Part shown: in pieces, positions 44,602-54,168 of the stretch
How the letters are laid out: every line of letters starts with the position of its first letter
Numbering within the stretch: position 1 is the stretch's first letter
Source: Salinispirillum sp. LH 10-3-1
GTDB taxonomy: Bacteria; Pseudomonadota; Gammaproteobacteria; Pseudomonadales; Natronospirillaceae
NCBI RefSeq assembly: GCF_030643825.1
Contig: NZ_CP101717.1
Coordinates: 868,001 to 932,000, forward strand
DNA: 64,000 bases
Reading direction: 5' to 3'
Notes under the pieces: model-generated
The model's input: the letters and a program-made list of their open reading frames with translations, nothing else
Told to the model about the DNA's origin: nothing
The model's database searches: none
Translations under genes and position numbers: made by a program

Positions 44602-46146
44602 ATGAGCACTTCAGACCATCTCGTGATATTCGACACCACGCTGCGCGACGGTGAGCAAAGCCCAGGCGCATCCATGACGCTGGAAGAAAAGGTACGCATT
44701 GCGACCAGTCTAGAAAAGATGAAGGTGGATGTTATCGAAGCTGGGTTTGCCGCAGCCAGTCCGGGCGATTTTGACGCCATTCAGGCGATCGCTCAGGCGG
44801 TGAAAGACAGTACGATCTGCAGTTTGGCACGTGCTACCGATGGTGACTTAGAGCGCGCTGCCGGTGCTCTGAAAGGCGCTAATAGAGCGCGAATTCATAC
44901 CTTTATTGCAACCTCACCCATCCATATGAAATACAAATTGCAGATGGAACCCGATCAAGTGGTTGAGCGCGCCGTACACGCAGTAAAGACGGCGCGTGGT
45001 TATGTGGATGATGTGGAGTTTTCCTGCGAAGACGCTGGGCGCAGTGAGGTGGATTTCCTGTGCCGTATCATTGAACAGGCGATTGATGCTGGGGCGACCA
45101 CCATCAACATTCCCGACACCGTGGGCTACGCCATTCCAGAACAGTTTGGTGATTTGATCGCGCAATTGATGAACCGTATTCCGAATGCCGATAAGGCCAT
45201 TTTTTCGGTGCATTGCCACAATGATTTGGGTTTGGCGGTGGCGAACTCATTGGCGGCTGTATCGCGTGGCGCACGGCAAGTTGAGTGCACCATTAATGGC
45301 TTGGGTGAGCGTGCCGGTAATGCGTCGCTGGAAGAGATCGTGATGGCGGTGCGCACGCGCCCTGATCTGTTCTCGGTCACCACGCAACTGGATACCCGTA
45401 TGATTGTGCCAACCTCACGTTTGGTGTCGTCGGTAACCGGTTTTCCAGTGCAGCCCAACAAAGCCATTGTTGGCGCAAACGCCTTTGCCCATGAGGCGGG
45501 CATTCACCAAGATGGCGTGTTGAAGCATCGCGAAACGTACGAAATTATGAAAGCCGAAGATGTCGGCTGGCACACCAACCGCATGGTGCTGGGTAAACAC
45601 TCTGGTCGAAACGCCCTAAAAGCACGCTTTGAAGAGCTGGGTTATAGCATTGCGGACGAACATCAGTTAATGGCGCTGTTCGGCCGGTTTAAAGATTTGG
45701 CCGATCGCAAGCATGAAATATTCGACGAAGACCTGCATGCTTTGTTATCTGAAAGTGGCCCGAAAACAGTGCCTGAGCGCTATGCGCTGATGGATATGAG
45801 CACTGCCGCCGTTTACGGCGGTAAGCCAACAGCGACCATTCAATTGAAAGTGGACGGTGTGCAAGTGGAAACCAGTGCCGAAGGCGATGGCCAAGTGGAT
45901 GCCTCCTTTAAAGCCATTGAGAAGGTGGTACAGAGCGGCGCGAATTTGCAGATATTCTCAGTAAATGCAGTGACCGAGGGTACTGAGTCGCAGGGCGAAT
46001 CAACCGTGCGGTTGGAAAAAGGCGGGCGTATTGTGAATGGTAAGGGAGCAGATACCGATATCGTGGTGTCGGCGGTGAAGGCTTACATTCATGCCCTCAA
46101 CTTGCTGACGCAAGAAGGTAAGCTGAACCCGCAGATAACAGTATAA
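44602..46146 (+). CDS. leuA: 2-isopropylmalate synthase
   Basis: I chose ATG 44602 ([19 protein letters not shown]), which matches family starts; an ATG at 44584 adds six residues and no ribosome site. The 514-residue enzyme condenses acetyl-CoA with 2-oxoisovalerate, the first step of leucine synthesis. [29 protein letters not shown] and the C-terminal LeuA regulatory domain for leucine feedback (about 390-510) are present. It is separated by 250 bases from the divergent RND gene. No leader peptide rich in Leu codons was recognised. Confidence 0.97.
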   Translation: MSTSDHLVIFDTTLRDGEQSPGASMTLEEKVRIATSLEKMKVDVIEAGFAAASPGDFDAIQAIAQAVKDSTICSLARATDGDLERAAGALKGANRARIHTFIATSPIHMKYKLQMEPDQVVERAVHAVKTARGYVDDVEFSCEDAGRSEVDFLCRIIEQAIDAGATTINIPDTVGYAIPEQFGDLIAQLMNRIPNADKAIFSVHCHNDLGLAVANSLAAVSRGARQVECTINGLGERAGNASLEEIVMAVRTRPDLFSVTTQLDTRMIVPTSRLVSSVTGFPVQPNKAIVGANAFAHEAGIHQDGVLKHRETYEIMKAEDVGWHTNRMVLGKHSGRNALKARFEELGYSIADEHQLMALFGRFKDLADRKHEIFDEDLHALLSESGPKTVPERYALMDMSTAAVYGGKPTATIQLKVDGVQVETSAEGDGQVDASFKAIEKVVQSGANLQIFSVNAVTEGTESQGESTVRLEKGGRIVNGKGADTDIVVSAVKAYIHALNLLTQEGKLNPQITV

Positions 46147-46159
46147 CGGTGTCTTGTCG

Positions 46160-46972
46160 ATGACGGTTCAGGACGCCATACAACCCGCTACTGCTGAAGC
46201 CATACGACGTGATTACTTGGCGGCCATGGGAATCACTCAGTGGTATGCGCGTGCGCCGCTGGCCGATGGGGCTGTGGCGGTGTGGTCGGATGAAACTGTC
46301 TCGACGCCACCTTCACCGAGAGCCTCCGCCCTAGCAGCTCTTGAGGCGGTGGTGGAAACAGTGCCTCACCAGCCTGCCGCGGAGATTCCAACTCCGGCGG
46401 TCAATAAAGTCATTGCCCCCGAATTTAAAGCACCTAAGCCTGCGGTTGAGAAAGCCGGGCCGGAAGTCGATATACCGGTAGAGAAGGCTGCGCCGACGCG
46501 TCAGCAAGGCATTGAGTTTATGCAGCAATGGTGGGCGCGTGACGGTTGGTTGATCGTCGATACGCGACCCAAGAAGATGCCAGTACTGCAACAACAAGCC
46601 GCTGATCGTCTGATGGCGGCAATTGCTTACGCGGTATGCGGACATTCAGCGCCACTTTACAGCAACTTGGTGGATTGGCCTTTGTTTGTGAATCGCTCCA
46701 TTAAGCATGACCTGGAAGAAGCGCAGTTTTACCTGCAGCAAAAATGGCAGGCAGTACAACAGCCCACTCCCATTACGCGCTTATTATTGTTAGGCGATCA
46801 ATCGCCTTCCTTGCTTAACTGTGTGTCGGCTGATACGCGGACGGATGTCCCTTGGGAATGGCAGGGTGTGCGGTGCTTGCAAGGCCCCAGCACCAGCGAG
46901 TTATTGCATTTGCCGGGTATGAAAAGGGATTTTTGGCGTGCTCTGCAGCCGTGGTTGGGTGCGCATGAATGA
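46160..46972 (+). CDS. HolD-like protein (putative DNA polymerase III psi subunit), enlarged
   Basis: I chose ATG 46160; a TTG at 46154 is the alternative. The 270-residue protein opens with YLAAMGITQWYARAP, matching the E. coli HolD start QLQQLGITQWSLRRP, and closes with GPSTSELLHLPGMKRDFWRAL, like the psi C-terminus. Between them lies a Pro/Ala/Glu-rich linker (about 55-115) and a further segment, roughly doubling the usual 137 residues. The gene overlaps rimI by 8 bases, as holD does in E. coli. Psi links the clamp loader to chi and SSB. The call rests on short motifs plus synteny. Confidence 0.65.
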   Translation: MTVQDAIQPATAEAIRRDYLAAMGITQWYARAPLADGAVAVWSDETVSTPPSPRASALAALEAVVETVPHQPAAEIPTPAVNKVIAPEFKAPKPAVEKAGPEVDIPVEKAAPTRQQGIEFMQQWWARDGWLIVDTRPKKMPVLQQQAADRLMAAIAYAVCGHSAPLYSNLVDWPLFVNRSIKHDLEEAQFYLQQKWQAVQQPTPITRLLLLGDQSPSLLNCVSADTRTDVPWEWQGVRCLQGPSTSELLHLPGMKRDFWRALQPWLGAHE

Positions 46973-47423
46973 CCACGTGGAATTACACTTTCGTGCCATG
47001 ACCCTGGTCGATGTGCCAGCCTGTTTGGCTCTTGAGGCAGCGGTTACCAGTCATCCTTGGACGGTGGAGTCCTTACAGCGCGCTTTCAAGCCTTACCACT
47101 GGAGTTGTATCGCTGAGCGTGAAGGCCGTGTAGTGGGTTTCTGTGTGGGTTTGCTGGTGGCTGATGAAATGTCGATTTTGAACGTCGCCGTGGCAGCAGA
47201 CCAACAGCGGCAGGGTATTGGTTCACAGCTCTTGCACCGGGCATTTAAAGCCTGTGAAGAGGCCGGGGCTTTGGAAGTGTTTCTAGAAGTACGTCAGTCT
47301 AACGAATCTGCTCAAGCGCTCTATCACAAGCTGGATTTCCACGTCGTAGGTATTCGCGAGAACTACTACCCGCGCATGCCGGAAGGGCGCGAGCATGCAT
47401 TGATCATGGCTCGCACTATTTAA
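46965..47423 (+). CDS. rimI: Ribosomal protein S18 N-acetyltransferase
   Basis: I chose ATG 46965, overlapping the HolD-like gene by 8 bases; an in-frame start at 46938 would lie deeper in that gene. The 152-residue GNAT enzyme has LNVAVAADQQRQGIGSQLL (acetyl-CoA loop), the EVRQSNESAQALY block and FHVVGIRENYYPRM typical of RimI. It acetylates the N-terminal Ala of ribosomal protein S18. A terminator follows the stop. Confidence 0.95.
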   Translation: MNDHVELHFRAMTLVDVPACLALEAAVTSHPWTVESLQRAFKPYHWSCIAEREGRVVGFCVGLLVADEMSILNVAVAADQQRQGIGSQLLHRAFKACEEAGALEVFLEVRQSNESAQALYHKLDFHVVGIRENYYPRMPEGREHALIMARTI

Positions 47424-47442
47424 AGGGCCTTTTAGGCCCTTT
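47422..47442. terminator. Bidirectional terminator between rimI and gcvR
   Basis: AAAGGGCCT, TTT and AGGCCCTTT form a perfect 9-bp stem overlapping the rimI stop, 18 bases before the convergent gcvR stop. Confidence 0.85.
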
Positions 47443-47459
47443 GATTGATCAGAGCTTCC

Positions 47460-47969
47460 TTAGAGTACTTCGGTGTCTACCACCAGGTCCGACGATATGC
47501 TTTCTAGGGTGTCGGAGAGGTCGTGCTCGTCCATACCGTCGGGCAAAACCACCTTCAAAGATGCAACAAACAGGTGATCACCCGACATGGGGGCGCTTTC
47601 GCACTGTGTGTGCAGCTCATGCACATTAACGTGCTGGCGTGCCAGCAGTGCGGTGATTTCACGCACTATGCCTGGGCGATCACTGCCGGTCACCGTGATA
47701 TGCACACGGGCTTTGTGCGCCGATACGCGGGCATCAGTAGCGTCGATGCTGATCTTCACACCCTTGCTGGTCAGGGCGTCCAACGCTTCGCACAGCGCAT
47801 CGCGTTGCGCTTCAGGTACTTCAAGGCGCACTATCCCGGCAAACTTGCCGGCTAGGTTCGCCAAGCTACTTTCTAGCCAGTTGCCCTGATGCGCAGAGAT
47901 GGCATCTGCCACCTGTTCTACGATACCCGGGCGGTCGTCGGCGATGATGCTGAGAATCAGTGGTGTCAT
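47460..47969 (-). CDS. gcvR: Glycine cleavage system regulator GcvR-like (two ACT domains)
   Basis: The 169-residue protein is made of two ACT domains: SIIADDRPGIVEQVADAIS at the start and ITVTGSDRPGIVREITALLA near residue 92. This matches GcvR, which in E. coli binds the activator GcvA and lowers gcv expression when glycine is scarce. Here it lies 41 bases after gcvH on the same strand, so it is likely part of the gcvT-gcvH operon; in E. coli it lies apart. Its DNA-binding partner GcvA is not in the window. Confidence 0.88.
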   Translation of the reverse strand: MTPLILSIIADDRPGIVEQVADAISAHQGNWLESSLANLAGKFAGIVRLEVPEAQRDALCEALDALTSKGVKISIDATDARVSAHKARVHITVTGSDRPGIVREITALLARQHVNVHELHTQCESAPMSGDHLFVASLKVVLPDGMDEHDLSDTLESISSDLVVDTEVL

Positions 47970-48010
47970 CGTTCAGGTGTCCTATGGTTGATGGCGCTGT
48001 GCATAAGCCA

Positions 48011-48397
48011 TTAGGCGTCGGTGCATTGATCGATGTAGGAGTCAGCGTCCATAAAGCCTTCCAACTCAGACTCATCGTGTACCTTCATCTTGAAGAACCA
48101 GCCGTCTTCGAATGGGTCACTGTTGACCAACTCTGGCGCATCTTCTAAGGATTCATTGATGGCTATGATGGTGCCAGTCACGGGCGCATAGATATCTGAC
48201 GCCGCTTTAACTGACTCAACGACGGCAATGCCATCACCCGCGACCACTTCCGCATCAACCTCGGGCAGGTCAACAAACACGACGTCGCCCAGTTGCTCTT
48301 GCGCGAAATCAGTGATGCCCACCGTAATGGTGTCACCGTCGATGAGAATCCATTCGTGGGTATTGGTGTATTTCAGATCAGCAGGTGTATTGCTCAT
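48011..48397 (-). CDS. gcvH: Glycine cleavage system H protein
   Basis: I chose ATG 48397 ([16 protein letters not shown]); a start at 48412 adds five unlike residues. The 128-residue protein carries the lipoyl attachment lysine K64 in [13 protein letters not shown] and full-length H-protein blocks. It shuttles the aminomethyl group between the P, T and L proteins. gcvT ends 11 bases upstream. Confidence 0.97.
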   Translation of the reverse strand: MSNTPADLKYTNTHEWILIDGDTITVGITDFAQEQLGDVVFVDLPEVDAEVVAGDGIAVVESVKAASDIYAPVTGTIIAINESLEDAPELVNSDPFEDGWFFKMKVHDESELEGFMDADSYIDQCTDA

Positions 48398-48408
48398 AGT
48401 CTGTACTC

Positions 48409-49485
48409 TCATTCAACGACAGGCTGGCCCTGACGAACAAAGGGTAATTTTACAATGCGAGCGGGCAATGCCTTACCTCTCACATCAACGTTGCATAGGC
48501 CTGATTGTCCGCGTGGAATGCGGGCAAAGGCAATGGATTTCTGTAGTGTAGGTGAAAAAGTACCGCTGGTGATAATGCCGTGTTGACCGTCAGGAAAATG
48601 GACGGTCTGACCGGCCCGCATAATGCCACGTCCTTCCAGTATCAAGCCGGCTTGCTGTGGCTGATCGCCCGCCTCACGCAGGCGCTCCAGCGCAGCTCGA
48701 CCAATGAAGTCACGCTGGTCTGACCAATCGAGCGTCCACGCCATACCGCACGACAGCGGGCTGACCTGTTCGTCCATATCGCTGCCGTACAGGTTCATAC
48801 CAGCTTCCAGGCGCAAGGTATCGCGCGCACCTAGCCCACAGGGCTTGGCACCGGCTTCCACCAATTCCTGTGCGAGTGCCTCAACGGCATCCAGCGGCAG
48901 GATGATTTCAACGCCATCTTCGCCGGTATAGCCAGTGCGGGCAATAAAATGGGTGTCTGATTCAAGGGCATGAAAGGGCTTCAATACGGCCAGTTCGGTA
49001 TCGTATTGCGGCAGTGCTTGCGCGACCTGTTGTATGGCAACAGGGCCCTGCACAGCGATCATGGCCAAGTCTGGTCGTTCTTGCAGACCCAGGTTGGCAT
49101 CGCCAGCCTGTTCTGTCATCCACGCCAAGTCGCGTTTGCGGGTGGCGGAATTTACTACGAGGCGATAGCCTTTATCGCGACGATAGCAGATGAGGTCGTC
49201 AATAACTCCGCCATCGTCGTTCAGCATGGCACTGTATAAGGCCTTGCCGGTGACAGTCAGCTTGGCCACATCGTTCGCCAGTAAGCGCTGCAAATAACGC
49301 TCTGCGTCTTCTCCGGAAATATCCACCACCGTCATGTGGCTGACATCAAACAACCCCGACGATTGACGCACTGCCTGATGTTCGTCCAGTTGTGAGCCAT
49401 AGTGTATGGGCATTTCCCAGCCGTGAAAGGCCACCATTTTGGCGCCATTACGGAGGTGAAAGTCATACAGCGGTGTGCGGTTCAT
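48409..49485 (-). CDS. gcvT: Aminomethyltransferase (glycine cleavage T protein)
   Basis: I chose ATG 49485 ([18 protein letters not shown]), with GAGGCC upstream; a longer frame to 49716 runs through the ppa terminator. The 358-residue enzyme has [33 protein letters not shown] and [13 protein letters not shown]. It moves the methylene group from H protein to tetrahydrofolate. gcvP and lpd are not local, and gcvP is usually the third gene, so it lies elsewhere or is lost. Confidence 0.97.
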   Translation of the reverse strand: MNRTPLYDFHLRNGAKMVAFHGWEMPIHYGSQLDEHQAVRQSSGLFDVSHMTVVDISGEDAERYLQRLLANDVAKLTVTGKALYSAMLNDDGGVIDDLICYRRDKGYRLVVNSATRKRDLAWMTEQAGDANLGLQERPDLAMIAVQGPVAIQQVAQALPQYDTELAVLKPFHALESDTHFIARTGYTGEDGVEIILPLDAVEALAQELVEAGAKPCGLGARDTLRLEAGMNLYGSDMDEQVSPLSCGMAWTLDWSDQRDFIGRAALERLREAGDQPQQAGLILEGRGIMRAGQTVHFPDGQHGIITSGTFSPTLQKSIAFARIPRGQSGLCNVDVRGKALPARIVKLPFVRQGQPVVE

Positions 49486-49535
49486 GCAAGGCCTCGCATC
49501 CAGTGATTGGAGCACTGTGATTGGTGACAAACGAA

Positions 49536-49567
49536 AAGCGCGCAAGGCCGAGAACCGTTGCGCGCTT
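49536..49567 (-). terminator. Intrinsic terminator of ppa
   Basis: AAGCGCGCAA and TTGCGCGCTT pair over 10 bp with a 12-base loop and a TTTT run on the minus strand, 15 bases after the ppa stop. Confidence 0.85.
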
Positions 49568-49582
49568 ATTCGGTAATGTGAT

Positions 49583-50110
49583 TTAGCCTTTATAGGCTGC
49601 GGCGGCGGCCATAATGGCTGCCCGGGCGGCGTCAGCGTTTTTCCAGCCTTCAACCTTAACCCACTTGCCCACTTCCAGGTCTTTGTAGTTTTCGAAGAAG
49701 TGTTTGATTTGCTCAATCAACAAGGGAGGCAAGTCTTCAATTTCGTTCACATCGTCATACAGACGGGTGAGCTTTTGGTGCGGCACAGCCACCAGTTTCG
49801 CATCGGTACCTGCTTCGTCGGTCATTTCCAGAATGCCGATTGCACGAGCCCGGATGACTGAGCCCGGTTGTACAGGGTAAGGCGTTACCACCAATACGTC
49901 CAAGGCGTCACCGTCGTCGGCCAGCGTTTGCGGAATGTAGCCGTAGTTGGCTGGGTAGAACATCGGCGTCGCCATGAAGCGATCAACCATCAAGGCGTCA
50001 GCGTCTTTGTCGATTTCATACTTAATAGGGCTGCTATTTGCTGGAATTTCAATGGCAACATAAAAGTCGTTGGGCAAGTCTTTGCCCGCAGGGATCGAGT
50101 TATAACTCAT
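49583..50110 (-). CDS. ppa: Inorganic pyrophosphatase (family I)
   Basis: The 175-residue protein has all family I marks: [30 protein letters not shown] and the metal-binding [10 protein letters not shown]. It hydrolyses pyrophosphate in the cytoplasm with Mg2+. It follows aroA by 38 bases on the same strand; cotranscription is possible. A terminator is at 49536-49567. Confidence 0.97.
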   Translation of the reverse strand: MSYNSIPAGKDLPNDFYVAIEIPANSSPIKYEIDKDADALMVDRFMATPMFYPANYGYIPQTLADDGDALDVLVVTPYPVQPGSVIRARAIGILEMTDEAGTDAKLVAVPHQKLTRLYDDVNEIEDLPPLLIEQIKHFFENYKDLEVGKWVKVEGWKNADAARAAIMAAAAAYKG

Positions 50111-50148
50111 GGTACAGTCCTCATTCTAGTCGAAAATCGGGTAAAAAA

Positions 50149-51450
50149 TTAGGTTGTTGCTGCCGTTGCATCGGTCGTGATGGAACGGAAGGTAGCAAAA
50201 TAGGTTGGGAATGTCTTCGCCGTACAACCAGGGTCTAATATGGTGATGGGCGCATTGCCAAAGGCCGCGAGTGAAAAGCACATGGCGATACGATGGTCAT
50301 CGTAGGTTTCAATCTCGGCCGCTTGCAGCGTGCTGAGTGGTTGGATCACGATGTAGTCCTCGCCTTCTTCGACCTCGGCACCCAGTTTACGCAGTTCGGT
50401 CGCCATGGCATGTAAGCGGTCGGTTTCTTTCACGCGCCAGTTATACACGTTGCGAATGGCAGTCGGGCCTTTGGCGAACAGGGCCGTGGTGGCTATGGTC
50501 ATGGCGGCATCGGGGATGTGGTTCAGGTCAACATCCACACCGTTCAGTTCTCCACGCGATACTTCAATCCAATAGTCACTGTAGGTGACCTTAGCGCCCA
50601 TCTGAGCCAGTACATCGGCAAACTTCACATCACCCTGTACCGACGCCTTGCCAATGCCGTGTACGCGCACGGTACCGCCAGCTATGGCACCCGCCGCTAG
50701 AAAGTAGGACGCTGACGAAGCATCGCCCTCCACCATGATGTTGCCAGGCGAGCGGTAGCGCTGACGGCCACGAATGAAAAACGATTGATAATTGCGGTTT
50801 TCCACGGCTACGCCGAAGCGTGCCATGACGTCCAGAGTGATGTCGATATAGGGCTTCGAGACCAGCTCACCGTCAACGTCAATGGTGAGGTCTTGTTCCG
50901 CCATCGGCGCGCTCATTAACAACGCGGTTAAAAATTGGCTGGAGATATTACCCTTGATGCTCACCCGGTCACCGCGCAGACCAGTACCGCGAATACGCAA
51001 GGGTGGGTAGCCTGCGTTGCCAAGATAGGTGATGTCGGCCCCGAGTTGACGCAGTGTGTCTACAAGGTCGCCAATCGGGCGCTCATACATGCGCGCAATG
51101 CCTTCAAGGGTGTATTCACCTTGGCCCAGGCACAGGGCGGCGGTCAAGGGGCGCATGGCAGTGCCCGCATTACCTAAGAACAGAGTCAGTGCTTCGGTCG
51201 ACTGAAAGCTGCCGCCGAGGCCAGTAACTGAGCAGCGGGTTTTGTCGTCGCTCAGGGTGTAGTTGACCCCCAAGGCTTTTAACGACTCCAGCATGCGCGC
51301 TATGTCGTCGCTGTCGAGTAGGTTGGCGATCTGCGTTGTGCCTTCCGCTAATGCGGCCAGCAACAGGATTCGGTTGGATAGGCTCTTGGAACCGGGAATG
51401 GTAACTTCGCCGTCGACGTGGGAAAGCGGTGACAGGGTAAGGCGTTCCAT
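50149..51450 (-). CDS. aroA: 3-phosphoshikimate 1-carboxyvinyltransferase (EPSP synthase)
   Basis: The 433-residue enzyme condenses shikimate-3-phosphate with PEP in aromatic amino acid synthesis. The conserved [39 protein letters not shown] and [13 protein letters not shown] blocks are visible. The [12 protein letters not shown] form is the class I, E. coli-like one. No good Shine-Dalgarno is evident at ATG 51450. Confidence 0.97.
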   Translation of the reverse strand: MERLTLSPLSHVDGEVTIPGSKSLSNRILLLAALAEGTTQIANLLDSDDIARMLESLKALGVNYTLSDDKTRCSVTGLGGSFQSTEALTLFLGNAGTAMRPLTAALCLGQGEYTLEGIARMYERPIGDLVDTLRQLGADITYLGNAGYPPLRIRGTGLRGDRVSIKGNISSQFLTALLMSAPMAEQDLTIDVDGELVSKPYIDITLDVMARFGVAVENRNYQSFFIRGRQRYRSPGNIMVEGDASSASYFLAAGAIAGGTVRVHGIGKASVQGDVKFADVLAQMGAKVTYSDYWIEVSRGELNGVDVDLNHIPDAAMTIATTALFAKGPTAIRNVYNWRVKETDRLHAMATELRKLGAEVEEGEDYIVIQPLSTLQAAEIETYDDHRIAMCFSLAAFGNAPITILDPGCTAKTFPTYFATFRSITTDATAATT

Positions 51451-51551
51451 TAATCGTGCTGCTTTTGCTGAGAAAGAAAGAGTGGCTATTGTAGCGGCCT
51501 GAGCAGTGGAGGCAATGGGGAAGGGATGATATGTGGTGTTCTGTCCGCTCT

Positions 51552-51594
51552 AAAGCCCGCAATAGGGGTATAACGTACCCCTATTGCGGGCTTT
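51552..51594 (-). terminator. Long perfect hairpin after the universal stress gene
   Basis: AAAGCCCGCAATAGGGGTA (51552-51570), loop TAACG, and its exact complement (51576-51594) form a 19-bp perfect stem 48 bases after the usp stop. A second, weaker hairpin (GCGCTA/TAGCGC, 51599-51620) lies beside it. A terminator is the simplest reading. Confidence 0.75.
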
Positions 51595-51642
51595 CTTGGC
51601 GCTAGAACGTTCTTTAGCGCGTGGGAAAGTTTTGGGGCTTCC

Positions 51643-52539
51643 TCAGCCTGTTTTTATCACGAGAATGTCGCAGGTAATACGATCCAACACCTTCTCTGCG
51701 GTATGTCCGATAAGCCAACGGCCAATGCCTTCACGAGTCTGAGCACCCATGATCACGATCTGTGTATTTCCTTCGTACAAGAGGTCAGGAATGGTTGCTG
51801 TCGGCGTGCCTGCTTCCAGTTTGCCGAGTGTTGCGGGAAGTCCACAGTCTTCCAGTAGTGCATTTAGCGCTTCTTGATGCTGCTGGGCGAGGGCTTCAGT
51901 AATGGGGGTGGTGTCGGGCACCGGAGGGTCCATATACACCATAAAAGGGGTAGGGTCGTAAACGTTCAGGATTTCTAACTTGGCGCTGAGTTGCTCCTGC
52001 CAAGCCTTGCCCTGCAGCACAATGGCTTTATCGAGAATCTTCGGTGCGTCGCCGTGCTCAATGGGGTCAACACAGGCGGTTAGATGCAAGTGTTCAGGCC
52101 ATGGCTCCGACTTCACGAGCAAGACGGGCAGCGGGCTACAGCGCATCAAGTCCCAGTCGGTGGAGCTGAAAAAGGTGCGCTGCATGACGTTCTGGTGGTG
52201 GGTACCCTTGATGATAAACTCGAATTGCTGGGTTTGCAGTAACTCGTCGATGGCATGCCAAGGGCTCTTATCCCATACTGCCTTTACCACAACCTCCAGG
52301 CCTTTGTTGCGCAATTGTTCCGCTTCTTCTAGCAGTGATTTTTCTAACCGGCCAACGAAGGCATCACGCGAGCGCTCACCCGATGCGGCATCAACCGGAT
52401 GGTTGTTAGCAAGTGAGCTGTTGTAACCGTTGGTGAAGAGGAACAGGGTGGTGCCTAGCGTTTGAGCCAGGTACCCGGCTTTGTTAAAAACAGACAGATT
52501 GTCTTCTGCCGGATCGAAGTAGACGAGTATCGGGTTCAT
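51643..52539 (-). CDS. Tandem universal stress protein (UspE-like)
   Basis: The 298-residue protein has two Usp domains. The first (1 to about 142) lacks the ATP-binding loop glycines. The second (about 155-298) ends IVIMGAQTREGIGRWLIGHTAEKVLDR, close to the G-x2-G-x9-G-S/T motif of the ATP-binding subfamily. The two-domain build and length are those of UspE, which is tied to stress survival. GGGAGA lies upstream of ATG 52539. Confidence 0.9.
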   Translation of the reverse strand: MNPILVYFDPAEDNLSVFNKAGYLAQTLGTTLFLFTNGYNSSLANNHPVDAASGERSRDAFVGRLEKSLLEEAEQLRNKGLEVVVKAVWDKSPWHAIDELLQTQQFEFIIKGTHHQNVMQRTFFSSTDWDLMRCSPLPVLLVKSEPWPEHLHLTACVDPIEHGDAPKILDKAIVLQGKAWQEQLSAKLEILNVYDPTPFMVYMDPPVPDTTPITEALAQQHQEALNALLEDCGLPATLGKLEAGTPTATIPDLLYEGNTQIVIMGAQTREGIGRWLIGHTAEKVLDRITCDILVIKTG

Positions 52540-52664
52540 GGCAGATCTCCCGTTGGCAAGTGGGGTGACTTTCAGGTCACTCTTAATGTACTCAAAGCAT
52601 AGACACTAATTGTTCGCTTTGCTCTGATCTACGTCAATCCGGCCACAGTTGCCAAGGGGTAGGT

Positions 52665-53228
52665 TTATTCGACGTAGTCGAATAGGGATACAACCCGCTG
52701 CACACCATTGACCTCAGCGGCCAGCAGCTCAGCACGGCGCCCTTCATTGACTGACACCACACCCATTAGATAGACGGTGCCATTCTCCGTGGTTATCACC
52801 ACTTTACGTGACGGAAAGTCAGCAGTGGAGAGCATTTTGCTTTTTACACGCACGCTGATCCACTGGTCACTGGCACGGACGTCCAAACTGGGTGAATCAC
52901 TGACCGTGAGTTCATTGTGCAAAATGCGAATGCGGCGCATGGAACGGGCGACTTCGGTTGCCTTGCGGACCATTTCAGCATCCGGTACCTGCCCTGTTAA
53001 CAGCACGCGTGCATTGTGCGAGGTGACATAGACACGGGCATCGGCAAAGCGCGGGTCGGCATTGATTAAGCCTTCACGAATACGATTCTCTAGCGCGTTG
53101 TCATCAATGATCTCGCCCACGGTCAGTCCTGGTTCGTCGACACGCTGTTCTTGGCCGCTGCTGCCGAATAGGCCGCAACCAGTCAACAGAAAGCCGGTCA
53201 GAACAATGAGTGGCAAGGTAACGCGCAT
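52665..53228 (-). CDS. dolP: BON-domain outer-membrane lipoprotein DolP
   Basis: The 187-residue protein has a lipoprotein signal with lipobox LTGC and two BON domains (about 44-112 with ALENRIREGLINAD, and about 120-187 with VRVKSKMLSTADF). DolP (YraP) sits on the inner face of the outer membrane and helps keep it intact. Its ATG overlaps the diaA stop by one base, and GAGGAG precedes it. It is the last gene of lpoA-yraN-diaA-dolP. Confidence 0.94.
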   Translation of the reverse strand: MRVTLPLIVLTGFLLTGCGLFGSSGQEQRVDEPGLTVGEIIDDNALENRIREGLINADPRFADARVYVTSHNARVLLTGQVPDAEMVRKATEVARSMRRIRILHNELTVSDSPSLDVRASDQWISVRVKSKMLSTADFPSRKVVITTENGTVYLMGVVSVNEGRRAELLAAEVNGVQRVVSLFDYVE

Positions 53229-53827
53229 TAGGACAACTCCTCGGAACCAAAAATGTGTAGGTCAATCAATTCGCACAGCAAGTGAATCAGTACAGTATGG
53301 GCTTCAATAGCTCGGGCCCCTGCCTGTGGTACAGGTAATTCAATATCTTCTGGTGTCAGCACCGACTGCACATCTTCGCCTTCTTGGCAGGTAAATGCCA
53401 GCACACGCAAGCCACGGTTATGGGCCGCTTGTACCGCCTGCACGAGATTGCCGATTTTCGTACCGTGATCAAACACCACCAGTAAATCTTGGGGGTGCGC
53501 TAGGGCTTGAATCGGCTTGGCGAATACATCATTTATACTGGATTCAACACCAATTTGGGTAATTAATGCGGAATTATTACTTAAGTTGATGGCGGGCAGT
53601 GCTGGGCGATCGTGACTGAAGCGGTGCAATAAGTAACTCGCCAGCAGTTGTGCTGACGCTGCACTGGGGCCGTTACCGCACACCAAAATCTTGCCGTCGT
53701 TCAGAAAGGTGTTACTCATCAAATCACCGGCATTGGAGACACGCTCCAAGCATTGCTCTGCCGTTTCCTGTAGGTGTTCGATCGCGCCAACGATGCGCTC
53801 CGTCAGCAGCATGCGAGTGTCAGACAT
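53228..53827 (-). CDS. diaA: SIS-domain replication initiator-associating protein DiaA
   Basis: The 199-residue protein has one SIS domain with KILVCGNGPSAASAQLLASYLLHRF and VVFDHGTKIGNLVQA. Position after yraN and before dolP marks it as DiaA (YraO), which stimulates DnaA assembly at oriC. GmhA (sedoheptulose-7-phosphate isomerase) is the close relative, but synteny favours DiaA. Confidence 0.9.
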   Translation of the reverse strand: MSDTRMLLTERIVGAIEHLQETAEQCLERVSNAGDLMSNTFLNDGKILVCGNGPSAASAQLLASYLLHRFSHDRPALPAINLSNNSALITQIGVESSINDVFAKPIQALAHPQDLLVVFDHGTKIGNLVQAVQAAHNRGLRVLAFTCQEGEDVQSVLTPEDIELPVPQAGARAIEAHTVLIHLLCELIDLHIFGSEELS

Positions 53828-54168
53828 TAAAAGGCATTCCTGATCCAGGTGAATTCCTGTGTGTTGAGGTTAACCTCGACGACATCGAAACGGCAGGGTG
53901 CTTCAGTCATCTTATGGTGGGCCAGATACCATTGCGCGGCGTGGCGCAGTTTCTGTTGTTTGCTGGCCGTCACAGCGGCAAGGCCACCACCGAAATGACG
54001 GGAGCGTCGTGCTTTGACTTCGATGAACACGAGCGTTGCACCATCTCGCATAATGAGGTCGAGTTCGCCATGGCGGCATTTAACATTGCGTGCCACTAAT
54101 GTCAGGCCTTGTGAGCTTAGGTAGTCCGCGCATTGAGCTTCGGCTTCCAAGCCGATGGCAAGGCTCAT
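53827..54168 (-). CDS. yraN: YraN family (UPF0102) nuclease-fold protein
   Basis: The 113-residue protein matches UPF0102: GLEAEAQCADYLSSQG, the nuclease-like GELDLIMRDGATLVFIEVKAR with E-D-EVK residues, and TASKQQKLRHAA. It resembles Holliday-junction resolvase-type nucleases but activity is unproven. It overlaps lpoA by 4 bases and diaA by 1. Confidence 0.94.
   Translation of the reverse strand: MSLAIGLEAEAQCADYLSSQGLTLVARNVKCRHGELDLIMRDGATLVFIEVKARRSRHFGGGLAAVTASKQQKLRHAAQWYLAHHKMTEAPCRFDVVEVNLNTQEFTWIRNAF

Noticed and set aside
49486-49582. Glycine riboswitch upstream of gcvT
   Set aside because: Only the ppa terminator fits in the 97-base gap; no aptamer-like conserved sequence was seen.
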